NCBI GenBank assembly: GCA_017654935.2
Contig: CM065710.1
Coordinates: forward strand, 10,719,962-10,783,961
Source of the DNA: Phymorhynchus buccinoides
Lineage: Eukaryota > Mollusca > Gastropoda > Neogastropoda > Raphitomidae
DNA: 64,000 nucleotides
Direction: 5' to 3'
In this document: one piece after another, positions 46,410 to 59,945 of the stretch
Numbering within the stretch: position 1 is the stretch's first letter
Layout: the number at the start of each line of letters is the position of its first letter
Translations under genes and position numbers: made by a program
Notes under the pieces: generated by a model
Told to the model about the DNA's origin: nothing
Database searches by the model: none
What the model saw: only the letters and a program-made list of their open reading frames with translations

Positions 46410-46799
46410 TTTAAGTGTATGTCATGAATCATCCATTGAGTAAGGAAGTCAACGTTTTTATTAAACTGTTTAGACAGGTGTTTTTTTCTCCTTTTTTTCT
46501 TCATCACTGTTAAGTAATTTTTTTGTATAGTTTATAGTAAATTCATGATAACGAATTATCTTTTAGATTTGTACTAGCTTGATTATTTCCTCTTTACCGA
46601 GGTTTGTGCTTTGTCAGTACTTTCTATATACCTTTTTGCATTTAAATTTAAAACTCTAGTATGCTTAGTCTCTACTGTAATAAGACAAAATCAGATAATC
46701 GAATGTCAGACAGACAAATGAACTAAACTAAACAAAAATAAATAAATAAATAATTTAAAAAAACTTGAGCCAAGTTATTTCAAGACATCAATGAGGTTT

Positions 46800-47190
46800 G
46801 ATACCGAAAATTATCTGCCCCTGTCTCGTGCCCTGAGATGCGAGCGCCCCCTACTTAAGATTATCGCCCTTGCCTGGTCAGGAACGAGTAGTATATAGCC
46901 ACAGAAAATTATCTGCCGCTGTCTCAGTGCCCTGAGATGCGAACGCCCCCTACTTAAGATTATCGCCCTTGCCTGTCAGGAACTAGTAGTGTATAGCCAC
47001 AGAAAATTATCTGCCGCTGTCTCAGTGCCCTGAGATGCGAACGCCCCCTACTTAAGATTATCGCCCTTGCCTGTCAGGATCTAGTAGTGTATAGCCACAG
47101 AAAATTCTCTGCTCCTGACTCGTCGCCAGGGGGCATCGGCAGTTCAGGCCTAAGATTATCGCCCTTTCGTGTCGGCAAGGAGCAGTGTGA
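46800..47190 (+). repeat. Four-copy minisatellite, 98-bp unit
   Basis: 'GCCACAGAAAATTATCTGCC...CTACTTAAGATTATCGCCCT' with starts at about 46800, 46898, 46996 and 47094. Confidence 0.9.
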
Positions 47191-47309
47191 AACCTCATTT
47201 CAGTAAATGTACTAATAGCAAAACGTTTCACAAATATTATGCAAGCTATAAAACTTGTCATTGCATTTAGGAAAAATATTGTTCACTTTATGCTTCTTGA
47301 TACAAAAAG

Positions 47310-47995
<686 letters not shown>

Positions 47996-48109
47996 AAAAT
48001 CATGCCAGTTCTCAGTAGTTATTATTTTTCAAGACTAAACAAAAAACACAAACACCCGTCATATCATTTGTGGCCAATTTCAATACAAATTGTGCTCAGG
48101 TCCAGTCTG

Positions 48110-48128
48110 TGTAAGTAAGCATATACAG

Positions 48129-48160
<32 letters not shown>

Positions 48161-48300
48161 CACACATAGAGACACAACACACACACACACACATATGCAT
48201 GCATACACACACATACATGCACACACACATGCATACATACACACATACACGCATCACACATGCACACACTCAAGACACACACACACATACACACACACTT
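48110..48300. repeat. CA/CATA microsatellite
   Basis: Mixed (CA)n and ACATGCATACA tracts. Confidence 0.9.
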
Positions 48301-48329
48301 TCATTCTCATTTTCACCTTCGACCTCCAC

Positions 48330-48910
48330 CATCACATTTGACCTTGGCGTTTATTTCTAAGCTCACAATCTCACCTTCCTCTTCCTTGCCTGGTGTTCAG
48401 CTTTGACTTTCACCTCTGACCTCCTATGCTTATTACCTTCACCTCTGACCTTTACCTTTGACCTCCTTTACCTCTTAAGTTTCGTCTCTGATCTTCTCCA
48501 TCATCCTTGAGCTTTGCCTCTGACCTTCACCATCATCCTTGACCTTGACCTTTCACCTCTGACCTTCACCTTTCACCAGTGATCTGATCTCCACCTTCAT
48601 TCTTGACCTTTACCTTCGATCATCCTTGTTCTTTACCTTCAGGCTTCACTTCTGACCCCTGATCTTCACCTTTACCTCTGACCTTCGCCTTCATTGTTGA
48701 CCTTCACCATTTACCCTGAACTTCATTGTCCTGACCTTCGCCTTCATGTCTGACCTTCGTTAATTAACCCTCGCTTCATTTCTGACCTTTGTCTCTTCCC
48801 TTCGTCTTAACTTCTGAAATTAACTTCACATTCGACCTTTGCCATTCACCTTTACATTTGACCTTTGACCACTTCAACCCTTCAACTTTCACCTTCTGAC
48901 CTTTGTGCAC
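48330..48910 (+). repeat. TGACCTT-rich degenerate satellite before an exon
   Basis: More than fifteen TGACCT hexamers in about 570 bp, in contexts such as CACCTCTGACCTTCACC. One direct repeat TGACCTTTGACC lies at 48859-48870. The block is pyrimidine-rich and stops just before the acceptor tract of the exon at 48954. Confidence 0.85.
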
Positions 48911-48953
48911 CCCCACCCCACCCCCTTCCCCCCTTTCTCTTTCTTTCTAACAG

Positions 48954-49331
48954 AACTGACGACGAACAACTGCGCGATCTACAACAGAAAGTCCAACAGC
49001 AACAACAACAACAACAACAACGGCAACATCGAAGCAGACTACGCTCCTCCGAACCCATCATCGCCGACCGCGCCAAATCTGAATCCCGGTTGGACGAACG
49101 TGGCTCGATGATAGCGACGATGATGTCATCTTCTTCGTCTGCGTTGCCGTCGGCAACCACCACCACGCGATGGAGCAAGTACAAAAGCTGGGACGTAGAA
49201 GGAGGAGGAAGAAGAGGAGGGGATGGGGGAGGGAGGATGTTTGATGCGTACAAGAAGCTGATCACGCCTGGGTTCTACGGTTCGCACTACGGGGGAGGGA
49301 GGCATTTGTCCAAGTCCCATGATGAGTTGAG
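48954..49331 (+). CDS. TJP1: ZO exon: Gln-rich linker
   Basis: Begins (R)TDDEQLRDLQQKVQQQQQQQ, a short coiled-coil-like start running into eight Gln. It continues with SRLRSSEPIIADRAKSESRL, a Ser/Thr stretch and RWSKYKSWDVE, and ends FDAYKKLITPGFYGSHYGGG and RHLSKSHDEL. The acceptor is TTTCTTTCTAACAG ending at 48953 after a C/T-rich tract. The donor GTATAG at 49332 is weaker than the other donors here. Phase 2 at both ends, 378 bp. It follows the largest intron in the window, 21.7 kb. Confidence 0.87.
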
Positions 49332-49985
49332 GTATAGAGAGTGTGTGTATGTGTGTGTAAGGAGGGGGGGGGGGGAGGATCAGGGTGGGTGGGAGGGTGT
49401 ATGTATATGTGTGTGTTTGTATGAGAGAGAGAGTAAAGAGGAGATAATGTGTGCGTCTGTGTTCTAATTTGTGTGTGTGTGTGTGTGTGCAGGGATCGGA
49501 TGAGGTGGGGTGGGTGGTGATGGGGAAGGATAAGGGGTGGGGGGAGAGTGTATGTGTGTTTGTATGAGAGAGTAAAGAGGAGATAATGTGTGCATGTGTG
49601 TTCTAATTTGTGTGTGTGTGTGTGCATGTCTGTTCTATTTGTATGTGTGTGTGTTTGTTCTAATTCTGTGTGTTCTATTTATGTGTGTGTGTGTGTGTGG
49701 TTTTTCTACTTGTGTGTGTCTCTGTGTGTTTGTTCTATTTCTGTGTGTGTGGTTGGGTGTTTTTTTTCTACTTGTGTGTGAGTGTGTGTGTGTGTGTTGT
49801 TCTATTTGTGTGTGTGTGTGTGTGTGTGTGTGTCTATTTGTGTGTGTGTTCTATTTGTGTGTGTGTGTGTTCTAATTGTGTGATTGTAAATAATTATCTC
49901 TGTGTGTCTGTGTGCAGTTAGAAAGCTACCTCCATTCAGACTATGCTGATTGTGCATTCTGAGCGTTAGCCCCCCCCCCCCCCCC
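49332..49985 (+). repeat. GT-rich intron with a tandem duplication
   Basis: 'TTTGTATGAGAGAG...AGTAAAGAGGAGATAATGTG' is present at about 49415 and 49558. (GT)n with TTCTA interruptions runs to 49916, then a C run at 49969-49988. Confidence 0.85.
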
Positions 49986-51186
49986 CTCCCCCACCTCCCC
50001 CCTCCTTTCCCTGCTTGCTAACCTTTGCATCAACTTTCCTTAGATTCATTTTTCACACCCTTCACTATCTTTGCAATATTTTTCCTTATCTCAAATTATT
50101 GCCATATTTCGTATCTATAATATTGGTCATTATAGATACTAATTTACCTGTGCTGCGCATGCAACATTTCCCATTGCATGATTTCATATTATAATCACAC
50201 ATATGCACTAAGACTAAGAGAGAAAGGGGGAAACTTTCAACTTTCAACTCAAAAAGAAATACGAAAAATCAGACAGGAGAATCAGTTTGAAAAAAGATTT
50301 CGACCAGTAATTGTGGCAAGGAAAAACATGATCATTTCATAAAGCTTTGACTTTAATTCAATATGAAAACAGTATCTTTTAATTCAGACCAGGCACAAGA
50401 TTTTCCAGGCTTCAGGCTGATTTCAGGCTTTTTGGTGGCCCCAGGGGTCATTTTTTATATATAAAAGATACCAACTGAGAATAGAAGTACTTCTTATGAG
50501 TGAATAAAAATGAACTGAATATATCAATTCTACTTCTAATGCTGTTTTTAAGGCTTAGATTACAAAAACTCTTCTGTTTCAGGGGGATTCAGTCTTTTTT
50601 CAGCCTTTTTTTTTAGTTGCTTTTCAGCCTAAATCACAATTTCTCAATCTCAATCTATCAAAATATACCATATTTTAATTAATCCGGACCGAATCGCTTG
50701 AGCCTTGTAATATAGATAATGATATAGTACACCCCTCCCCCAAAAAAACACCCCACATTATAACGAACCCAGAAATTGGTGTAAAATTTGGAGGGGGTGC
50801 GCAGTATAATGTGAAGTATAAACTAAATATGTAAAAGCTTGATCAACCAATTGCATCCGCGCGGCAGCATTTTTGGCTCCAGTATCCTTGACCTTTGACC
50901 AATGATCTTCATTGGCTCTCGTGTTAACGAAGTTAACACGAAGTGAGTCTATTAGTATGATAGTTGTTCGGTTGTGTGTATGTGTGTGTGTTGCGTCCTT
51001 GGTCTAATCTCCAACTTTAACGTTGGCATTTTCTCGGGAAATAGAAGGCGTCCATTGTACAAACTTTGCATACACATGGATGTTTTGTGCGGAAGACACT
51101 ACCTGTATCCGCAGGGAGTTAAGGGAAGTTAAAACTGGACGTTCAAAATATTAATAATAAAAATAAATAAATAAATCTTCTGTATA
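49986..51186. other. Intron stretch with little recognised content
   Basis: AT-rich. 50400-50640 has loose TTTCAGGCT/TTTCAGCC repeats. 50885-50945 has TTGACCTTTGACC and a small AACTTCGTTAAC palindrome. Confidence 0.5.
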
Positions 51187-51351
51187 ATAATAATAATAAT
51201 AGTACATTTATATAGCGCTTTACCTCAGATGAGCCCAAAGCGCTTTACAATCAATGATTCATCAACAGACAACAAAAACAGCATTCAAGAGTGACACCAA
51301 CCAGCAACAGCGCATATACAAAGCAACTCTCTCTCTCTCTCTCTCTCTCTA

Positions 51352-51387
<36 letters not shown>

Positions 51388-52250
51388 GCACACACATAAA
51401 CACACATATTTATCGACGCCAACTCGTTCATACCCCATTCGGTAAGCCACAGCAACCGAGCCGCATGGACTGACCACATACACCAACACACATACACAAA
51501 CACCCTCACACTGTAGCGCTCATAATTCTCCTGACACAGCAGGACTCACCGCTTTACATGAAAAAAGAAGTAAATTTACCCCACGCACACAAAAACGATA
51601 TTCAAAATACATGTACTTAAAATTATTTAGAAAAAATCAACTTTATCACACTCACATTTAAAATACCTACATAAAACACAAATTATTTAAAATAATAAAA
51701 ACTATTAAAAAATCTTTACAGGCTTGTTTTTTTATATTTAACTATGGCGGTACCATAGCCGATGAGGTTTAACTGAGGCGTGGTACGTTACCGCTACACC
51801 TATCTATATTGTTAAAAACTCGGGACTTTACTGGTGTTGCACTGCCTCTGGGCATTGCACCCAGTATTGTTCCCACCTTCTCTGTATTTACAAATGTCCC
51901 ATATGTGTCTATGACTGAGAGGACGTAAAACATCATTTTCACCTCTTTACAGGGTTGACTGACAGTGGACGGACAGACAGAAATCAACAGAGATATTTTC
52001 TGAAAAGATGCGTCTTCAGGCCAGTTTTGAAAGAAGAACGAGATGGAGAGCTGCGGAGAGAGAATTAGGGAGATTGTTCCAGATGTGTGGTGCTTGGAAA
52101 CGAAAAGATCGGTTTCCAACTGTTTTGTGCCTGGTGACAGGTTTGCAGAGAAGTTTTAGGTTGCTTGATCTGAGGTTGCGTTCTGGTGTGTAGGCAGAGA
52201 GGAGAGAAGAGAGGTAGTCAGGAAGAGTGGCTTTGAAATAACGATAGGCA
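51187..52250 (-). mobile_element. LINE 3' end split by a family E SINE
   Basis: The - strand at 52190-51960 reads VGNRSFRFQAPHIWNNLPNS, the LINE C-terminal motif, with frameshifts. The GCGCTATATAAATGTAC tail is at 51200-51220. Family E (reverse) lies at about 51745-51945, and GA/AC microsatellites at 51325-51400. Confidence 0.75.
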
Positions 52251-52324
52251 ACTGTTCATGTCCACCGTTATGTAAACTGTTCATGTCCACCATTATTGAA
52301 GTCTCGTACCATTTCTGATTTCAG

Positions 52325-52528
52325 AGAGGAGAGTGCACAAACCGGCGGTGTTAGCGGCGGTGCTCGGTGGTTTCAAGGGAGAGAAGCGGGCGGTGTTTCG
52401 CAGCAGACGACAACACCGAGGGGAGGGGGAGGTGGTGGTGGTGGTGTAGGGGAAAATGGCGCGTTTGAATCGTACGGCCACCCAAAGCTGACCAGTTCTT
52501 CAAGTCTACCTCTGACTGAACGAAGCAG
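52325..52528 (+). CDS. TJP1: ZO exon: Gly/Gln linker with duplicated 3' end
   Basis: Encodes (R)EESAQTGGVSGGARWFQGRE, AGGVSQQTTTPR, a Gly run and GENGAFESYGHPKLTSSSSL, ending PLTERS. The acceptor CTGATTTCAG ends at 52324 and the donor GTATAA at 52529 leads into (GT)n(GA)n. Phase 2 at both ends, 204 bp. Its last ~85 bases are repeated at about 52640-52727 (donor AG|GTACAA kept) and 52858-52932 (donor lost). Confidence 0.87.
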
Positions 52529-52534
52529 GTATAA

Positions 52535-52574
<40 letters not shown>

Positions 52575-52766
52575 AAACATAGACAGAGAGAGAGAGAGAG
52601 ATGGGGGTGGAAGGAGAGAGAGAGAGAGAGATGAGAGAAACAGAGAGAGAGCTGTGCATTTGAATGAGTCGTACGGCCACCAAAAGCTAACTAGTTCTTC
52701 AAGTCTACCTCTGACTGAACGAAGCAGGTACAATGTCTGTGTGTGTGTGTGAGAGAGAGAGGTGGA

Positions 52767-52823
<57 letters not shown>

Positions 52824-53001
52824 GGAAGGAGAGAGAGAAATGAAAGAAATAGAGAGAGAGCTGTGTATTTGAATTGCACAGTCACCAACAGCTGACCAGC
52901 TCTGGTAGCCTACCTCTGACTGAACGAAGCAGATATTGTGTGTGTGTGTGTGTGTGTGTATGTGAAAGAGAGAGAGTGTGTGTGAGAGAGAGAGAGAGAG
53001 A

Positions 53002-53086
<85 letters not shown>

Positions 53087-53100
53087 TGTGTGTGTGAGAG

Positions 53101-53173
<73 letters not shown>

Positions 53174-53210
53174 GTGTGTGTGTGTGTGTGTGTGATAGAG
53201 AGAGAGAGAG

Positions 53211-53297
<87 letters not shown>

Positions 53298-53330
53298 GTG
53301 ATAGAGACACACAGAGAGAGAGAGAGAGAG
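52529..53330 (+). repeat. Two copies of an exon 3' end, then a large (GA)n/(GT)n tract
   Basis: 'TCTACCTCTGACTGAACGAAGCAG' type ends recur at 52640-52727 (followed by GTACAA) and 52858-52932 (followed by ATATTG), in GA/GT repeat. 52935-53300 is pure compound microsatellite. Confidence 0.93.
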
Positions 53331-53839
53331 TTGCAGATAATGGAAGACAGAGAGGGGAGAAAAAGAGAAGAAAGGTGTCTGTGTGTTTGATTGTACGTGT
53401 GTGTGTTTTGTGTAATATTATCCTTATTTACATGGGTGAATTTGCTCTATCTTCTTTGTGTGTTTTCATCCCATAATCTGTTGTCCTTATCTCTTTTGGC
53501 ACCTGCTAGTGTGTCCTTTTTGTTGTATTTTCTTCTCCGTTAGTTTTCTCTCTTACATTTTCCTTGTCTTGTAATAACAATGTTTACTTCTTCAATCTTT
53601 TTCTATTTCGGTCTTACTTTGTTTGCTTTTTTGTATGTATTTTCTTTATTTTTCTTGCCTTTTTTTTCTCTGTTGTATATTTTGTTCCCCTTCACTCTCT
53701 TCCCCCTCTCTCTCTCTCTCTTCTTGTTTAATACTATCCTATCCTTAACTCATTTTCCTTATGCTTTGTTTCCCCTTCCCCAGTTTCCTTCTCAGCTTCA
53801 TTTGTTTCTTCTTTTTCTTTTTCTCCCCCGACAACTCAG

Positions 53840-55444
53840 CCTTTCCCGAAAGGGACGCAACTCGAACAACCCCACCTCCCCTCCCTTCTCTCCCTCTCGC
53901 CCCGCCTTCACGGAACTGCCTCCCCTCCCCACCCACCCCCCTCTCTCTACTACCTCTCCCCACTCTCCTCCCCCCGCTATTATACCGTTGGCTGCTGTTA
54001 TCACCGCTAACCCCCCTCCCGCCAAACCGAAAGCCGACGACGATCACGGTTCGAAAACCAACGGTTATGGACTCCTTCGAGAAATGAACTCCGACCGGGT
54101 CCCCATGCGAAGACAGTTGTCTGCGAAAGAAAGACACTCCCAGGAATTTGAGAGAGGAGGAAGAATGAAAGAAGAAGAGATGAGGAAGAAACGCGCTTCG
54201 GCTGACATGGAAAGACGGAAGATTGTCGGCCGAAATGTTGGGCGACATGTCAGCGACATCACGGGAATGAGACAAAGATCTGTCGGAAAAACGTCAATGA
54301 TTGATTCCAAGCAAAATCTTGGAGAGAGATTTGAGCAAGATTTCAGATCTGAAAAACCAGGAAAAGATTTCAGATACGGACGTGGTTCTGCAATGGAAAA
54401 TTCTGGGGAAACGACCGCGAGTCAGACTACCGCCGGTCATCATTTGCGCTCAAGATCTGCGCCAAACCGGAACTTTGAGATGAGGGATGGTTCCTCTCTG
54501 TTGACGCAAACTTCGGCGAAACCCACAAACCAGACGAATGAAATGGTCGCCTCATGCAACGGAAGGAGCGTCGCTGAAAAACGACGTTCGTTCGAGAAAA
54601 TGTCTGCAAATTCAAACAACAGAATCGTTGCGTCAGAAAAACGGCGTTCTTTGAAAATCGAAACTGATTCTTCAAACGACAAAACCAACGCCTCAGAGAA
54701 AAGGCGTTCCTCTCTCCCTCCAGCTTACCCCAAATCAGAAACCCGAAAAACTTCGGGGAACCCCAAGAAAACTTCCAACGAACATCCCCAACCCCGTCCC
54801 TCTACGGAAGAATCGATTAAAAGCAAAGTCGAATCTGATAAAATCAACGAAACAGAATCTGGGAAAGTCAAAGTATGCGCGAAAAACTCTTCCGATCTTC
54901 CCCTCCCTCCTCCCCCTCCCCCTCAGACAGATTTCCCCGTCACGTCAACGGAAGAAGCGGCTTCGGAGTTTCCATTACCCCCACCCCCCTCTCATTTACT
55001 TTCTGCTACCGAAGAAAAAAAGACATCTGCGGCTAAGAACACACCTTCCCAACCCCAACAACTCCCTCCTAAGTTAGTTTCGTCCGAAGATCAGAAACTG
55101 AACTCGGCTCCTCCTTCGTCATCGAAAGAAACGAACGCCTCTCCCGCCAAAAGAGCACCTCCCCCACCACCCCCACCTCTTAAAGTTACCCCCCTTCCGC
55201 TGATCAACGGTGAGGAGAGGGGGGAAGGGGAGGGAAGTGAGAGTGAGGGCCGGCCGAAAGGGAAGCCGCCTCTGAGGAGGCTCTCCGCGCCGAAAACTGG
55301 CCTGCTGGCCAATCCGAATCCGGTTGTTTCTCCGGTTAAAGAAACGGATGAGACTGGAGAGGAAAGCCGATCGGAGTCGGAATCCGGAGAGGGGGAGACT
55401 TTGGAGAGCGTTTCGACTCCGGATACTGTGGTCATGGCGGCAGG
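53840..55444 (+). CDS. TJP1: ZO exon: long Pro-rich, RRxS-rich disordered exon
   Basis: 535 codons, the largest exon in the window, beginning (S)LSRKGRNSNNPTSPPFSPSR. It has several basophilic-kinase sites (MRRQLS, three EKRRS, LRRLS) and three poly-Pro blocks (PLPPPPPPQTDFP, FPLPPPPSH, APPPPPPPLKVTP) suited to EVH1, profilin or SH3 partners. An acidic end reads SRSESESGEGETLESVSTPD. In ZO proteins this position holds the long Pro-rich, actin-associated region. The open frame reaches upstream to 53580, but that part is a T/C-rich intron. The acceptor CCCGACAACTCAG at 53839 fits the incoming phase 2. The donor GTGAGA is at 55445. Confidence 0.88.
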
Positions 55445-56499
55445 GTGAGAGAGAGAGAGGAGGAGAAGAGAAGAGAGAAGGGAGGAGAGTGTAACGATGA
55501 TTTATAAAGCGGAATGCGCTTGCTTCAGTACCATTCTGCCTCCATACTTACTTACTTACCCTCACCTACAAACCCCTTTAGGGATGTCATGTCCGTACGC
55601 CCTTGACTAATATGGAGTTGGCCGCTTGCATGCTGCTTGCCACATTTACCACCCCATACCCATATCCCATCTCGCTCTTCCCCCCTCCCCCACCCACCCA
55701 CACACACACCCTTTGCCTTCCCTTTGTATAACCGGAGCAACTGTCAGAAATGGAATGCATGATGAATGTGTAATGTTAACTTTTTTTAGTCCCCGAGCCG
55801 AAGGTTCGGGGAGCTATTGTTTTTGTCTGGTCCGTCCGTCTGGTGTCCGTCCGGCGTGCCTCCGTCCGTCCGGCTATTCGTCCGTTTTTCTCAAAAACTA
55901 TTCAGTCTATCATCATCAAATTTGGTATATTCGTTTGCCAAGATGCAAGCTATCCACTGATGTATTTAGTTTTACATTAAGGTCAAGGTCGCGCCAGTTA
56001 CGGGGTTCAAACCCCGAAACACAATCGCTAATATCTCGCGAAGTTTTGCATCTATTTTAATGCATTTTTTTTCACAACATTTCTTGATGAATGGTCTGTA
56101 ACACAGTTGTCATGAATTTTTCTGTGCGCTCGTGTGCGCATGATCGCGTGCGCTCAAATCACGGGTCCGAACCCCAAGGCTATATATCAAAAACTATTCA
56201 GTCTATTATCGTCAAATTTGGTATACTTGTTGCACAAGATGCAAGCTATCCACTGATGTACTTAGTTTTACATTAAGGTCAAATTTACGCCATTCCGATT
56301 TCGGAGTATCTCGGCGATGCTGCCGATATATTGAATGATTGATTATTGCTAGCGCTGGATGGATATCTACTTTTGTAAAACTGTCTTTGTAAAACTGCCA
56401 TTTTGGAAAGTGCCTGAGTGTTGATGGGATCCTATTGATTATCCCTTGCTATTCCGCCTGATTCACAAAAGTAGATATTTTAATATATACAGTACATTT
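55445..56499. repeat. Intron with a CCGTCCGTCCGG-containing repeat
   Basis: About 55790-56290: GAGCCGAAGGTTCGGGGAGC, then CCGTCCG repeats. Two tandem forms of 'AAAACTATTCAGTCTAT' follow, with 'CAAGATGCAAGCTATCCACTGATGTA'-type sequence. No reading frame is convincing. Confidence 0.6.
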
Positions 56500-56916
56500 G
56501 TGACCCCGCACCACGAAAGGGACATTAAGTGTAAAACTGACCATTCTGGGAAAATTGTACTTTTGAAAACTTCAGACAATTCTCTTTCCATTGATACAAG
56601 AACCGTTCTTGTATCTTTTTCAGTTCCAGAGTTATAAGCGTTTAAAGTCAGTAGGGTAAGCGTCGCCCATTTTGATAAAACACAGTCTTGCTTTGCTGAA
56701 GAAAATCCATTGACCTACTCATTTTAAAACACTTATAAGACAATGTAGGCACCATATTAAAGTATATCCATTATAAATATGACAGAGAAGATGTTAGAGA
56801 ACACAAAAATACCCGTATCTCAAAATTGACACAAAAATGATATTTTTGACTTTCCAAGCCTGTTTGTGAGAAACTAGCCCAGCGACTTAATGTCCCTTTC
56901 GTGGTGCTGGGTCACA
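56500..56916. mobile_element. MITE with TGTGACCC ends, 417 bp
   Basis: TGACCCCGCACCACGAAAGG and CTTTCGTGGTGCTGGGTCA form the inverted ends. No frame inside. Confidence 0.82.
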
Positions 56917-57979
56917 TTTTCGCTTTTCCCTCCTTCCTTTACTGGCTGCTTAATCCCCTTTGTAGTATGAACGGTGCATGACTGGTTCGATTCTGTATTG
57001 TACGTATGTACTCAAGATTTCTACTTAACTTTGCTATTTAACTCATTCCATGCTGGCCAGTTGCTTCCCTTTGCAAGCGTTCTGTACTGGCCGATTTGCA
57101 TAGGTTGCAAAAATAATATTTTCTAAATAATGGTAACAGATACAAACGTGACATTTAGGCAATATGTACACAATATACAGTACTAACACCTGCAACAGTT
57201 TCAAAGCATCCACTTGATTAGTTTTGATTTGTGATATTTTAAAATAAATGCATGTTTTGTCAAGCCAGGCACACTCATAATAGCGAAAATATAATTTTAA
57301 GGTCCCAAAGTAACCGGCAGCCAGCCAATCAGTGTTTCCAGAGGCAACAATGAAACGTAGTAGTAGCCCTCTGAGCCACTTTGAAGCACGCATGACTGTT
57401 AACCTATGAACTATGAATTTTTAAAGTTCACATGCGATATCCCGTTACCTTAGTAACGAGGCGTTGTGCGCATGCCCTGCGACGAGAGCGCAGGTTAGTA
57501 TAGAAAAAGAGTTAAGTAGAGAGAGAGAGAGAGAGAGAGAGGGTTGAGCATGTGTATGCATGCTGTAATAAAACTTTTATACTTATATAGTTGTCTGTGT
57601 GGGAGTGGGGGGGATGAACTCGTGTGTATTTATGTATGCTCCTGGAGGGGGGTGGGGACGGGTTTTAAATCTCGAAGATATATCAAAAGGTGAGAGGTGG
57701 TGGAAGGGGGGTCTGGGGGTCATAATGAACATGATATTGTGACGTGCGTACCTCAATTCAAGACAAGATGGCAACGCCATGTAAACATAGTCCCAGTACA
57801 AGAAACTGTTACACACATCACACACACACACACAGTACACGCACCCACGACGCACACAGACACAGTTACACACACACACACACACACACAATAAATGTGT
57901 CAGTGGGGGGGATGAACTCACACGGACGGGTTACACATATATCACACACAAGGGGGGGTGGGGGTCACACACACACCTC

Positions 57980-57980
<1 letters not shown>
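56917..57980. other. Intron stretch, mostly plain
   Basis: AT-rich, with (GA)n at 57521-57541 and scattered AC tracts from 57810. No exon is supported. Confidence 0.5.
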
Positions 57981-58686
<706 letters not shown>

Positions 58687-58953
58687 TCCCCCTGAGCACT
58701 GCATTCCCCATCACAAAAATATATGGTTATAGTGGACTGACGCCAACCGGTTTGAAGCTATGAGCACTTGTTTTCGGAGCATCCTCAGCTCTCACTCTCA
58801 CTGTGCTATTGGCCCCTTCAAAAATAAAATGTCACGTGCAGCATGTAGACACCCTAAGGAACAATTTTGCCAAGTTTTCCTCAGATTGGTTCAGTGGTTT
58901 AGACGCTAAGCCTATGAAGTGGAACACATTCCGGTCACACATGCGCGCACACG

Positions 58954-58986
<33 letters not shown>

Positions 58987-59125
58987 GCATGCACGCACGC
59001 ACGCACGGCCGGACAGACCAACGCACACGGCTCGTTCCCATTCTTAAGTAGTCCCGTTCTTATAGAACTGGGAATACAAAAACAGGATAAAAATATTGGC
59101 ACTAATTTAATACAAACACTTTTAG

Positions 59126-59468
59126 GTATTTGGTATTAGGGTACTTTATAGTCACAGAGGCGTCTCTGTGAAATTCGGGTTGCTCCCACCTGGAGAGCGC
59201 GTCACATGCGATTTGTGTGTGACTGATGAAGAAGTGTGGGGGGGTGTTAGATTTTGACCAATTGACAGCTTTTTCGTTGCCACTGGGTTTAACGTGTGCT
59301 ATTAGTGCATGGGCCACACGGGACCTCAGTTTATCGTTTCATCCGAAAGACTCCACGTTCAGACCGTTAAGGCTGGGTGTAAAGTGAGAGGAAAAATCCC
59401 CTGTACCCAGGTTCGAACTCGGGTTTACTTGGCACGAGGCAAACGCGCTACCACTGTGCCACTTTACA
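59126..59468 (-). mobile_element. tRNA-derived SINE, - strand
   Basis: Complement AAGTGGCACAGTGGTAGCGC, B box GAGTTCGAACC, shorter centre. The tail is TAGTCACAGAGGCGTCTCTG. Confidence 0.88.
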
Positions 59469-59529
59469 CTTTAGAAGTTGGGGGGGGGGGGGGAGGGGGG
59501 TTGTTTATTAGAGGTGGGGGGAAAAACCT

Positions 59530-59945
59530 GGTGCTAAACTTTCGCGGTTTGAAAAACCGGTTCGAGTTGCTGTGAACCGGTTTTTTTTAACTGCAAACTG
59601 AAAGTAAGTTTTTCTTAGAATAACGCATTCTTTTCGAAAAACAACACTGATTCTCAGCGCAGATTGGGTGTTTGTAAACCAAGAGTAGCTGTTTCTAGTT
59701 TGTGGTGGTGTATGGCTTTGACTTGAGTGTTGAGTTGAGTGTGTGTGTGTCAGTCATAAGTTTGTTTATTGTGTATGTGTGCGTGTGCGTGTATGAATAT
59801 TCTGACAAATAAATATGTGTTTTGCATAGGTGAAACTAGTGATGCGAGTACTGGTTAAAAAAACCGGTTAAGTAAAACTGGTTCGAATAGGGAAAACCGG
59901 TTTAAAACCGGTTTGGATTTTTGAACCGGTTCTCAACTCTATTGT
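59530..59945. promoter_or_regulatory. Cluster of six AACCGGTT palindromes (possible Grainyhead-type sites)
   Basis: AACCGGTT at 59555, 59575, 59862, 59895, 59906 and 59924. The octamer is the known core of Grainyhead/GRHL binding sites. Function is inference. The sites may equally be part of a repeat with AACCGGTT-rich ends. Confidence 0.35.

Noticed and set aside
48954..49331. Antisense Cys-rich frame over the Gln run
   Set aside because: Shadow of CAA/CAG repeats. The + strand fits the gene's phase and splice sites.
53580..53839. N-terminal 87 codons of the long open frame, Phe/Leu-rich and membrane-like
   Set aside because: T/C-rich intron before a good acceptor at 53839 that matches the incoming phase. 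The hydrophobic look comes from T-rich codons.
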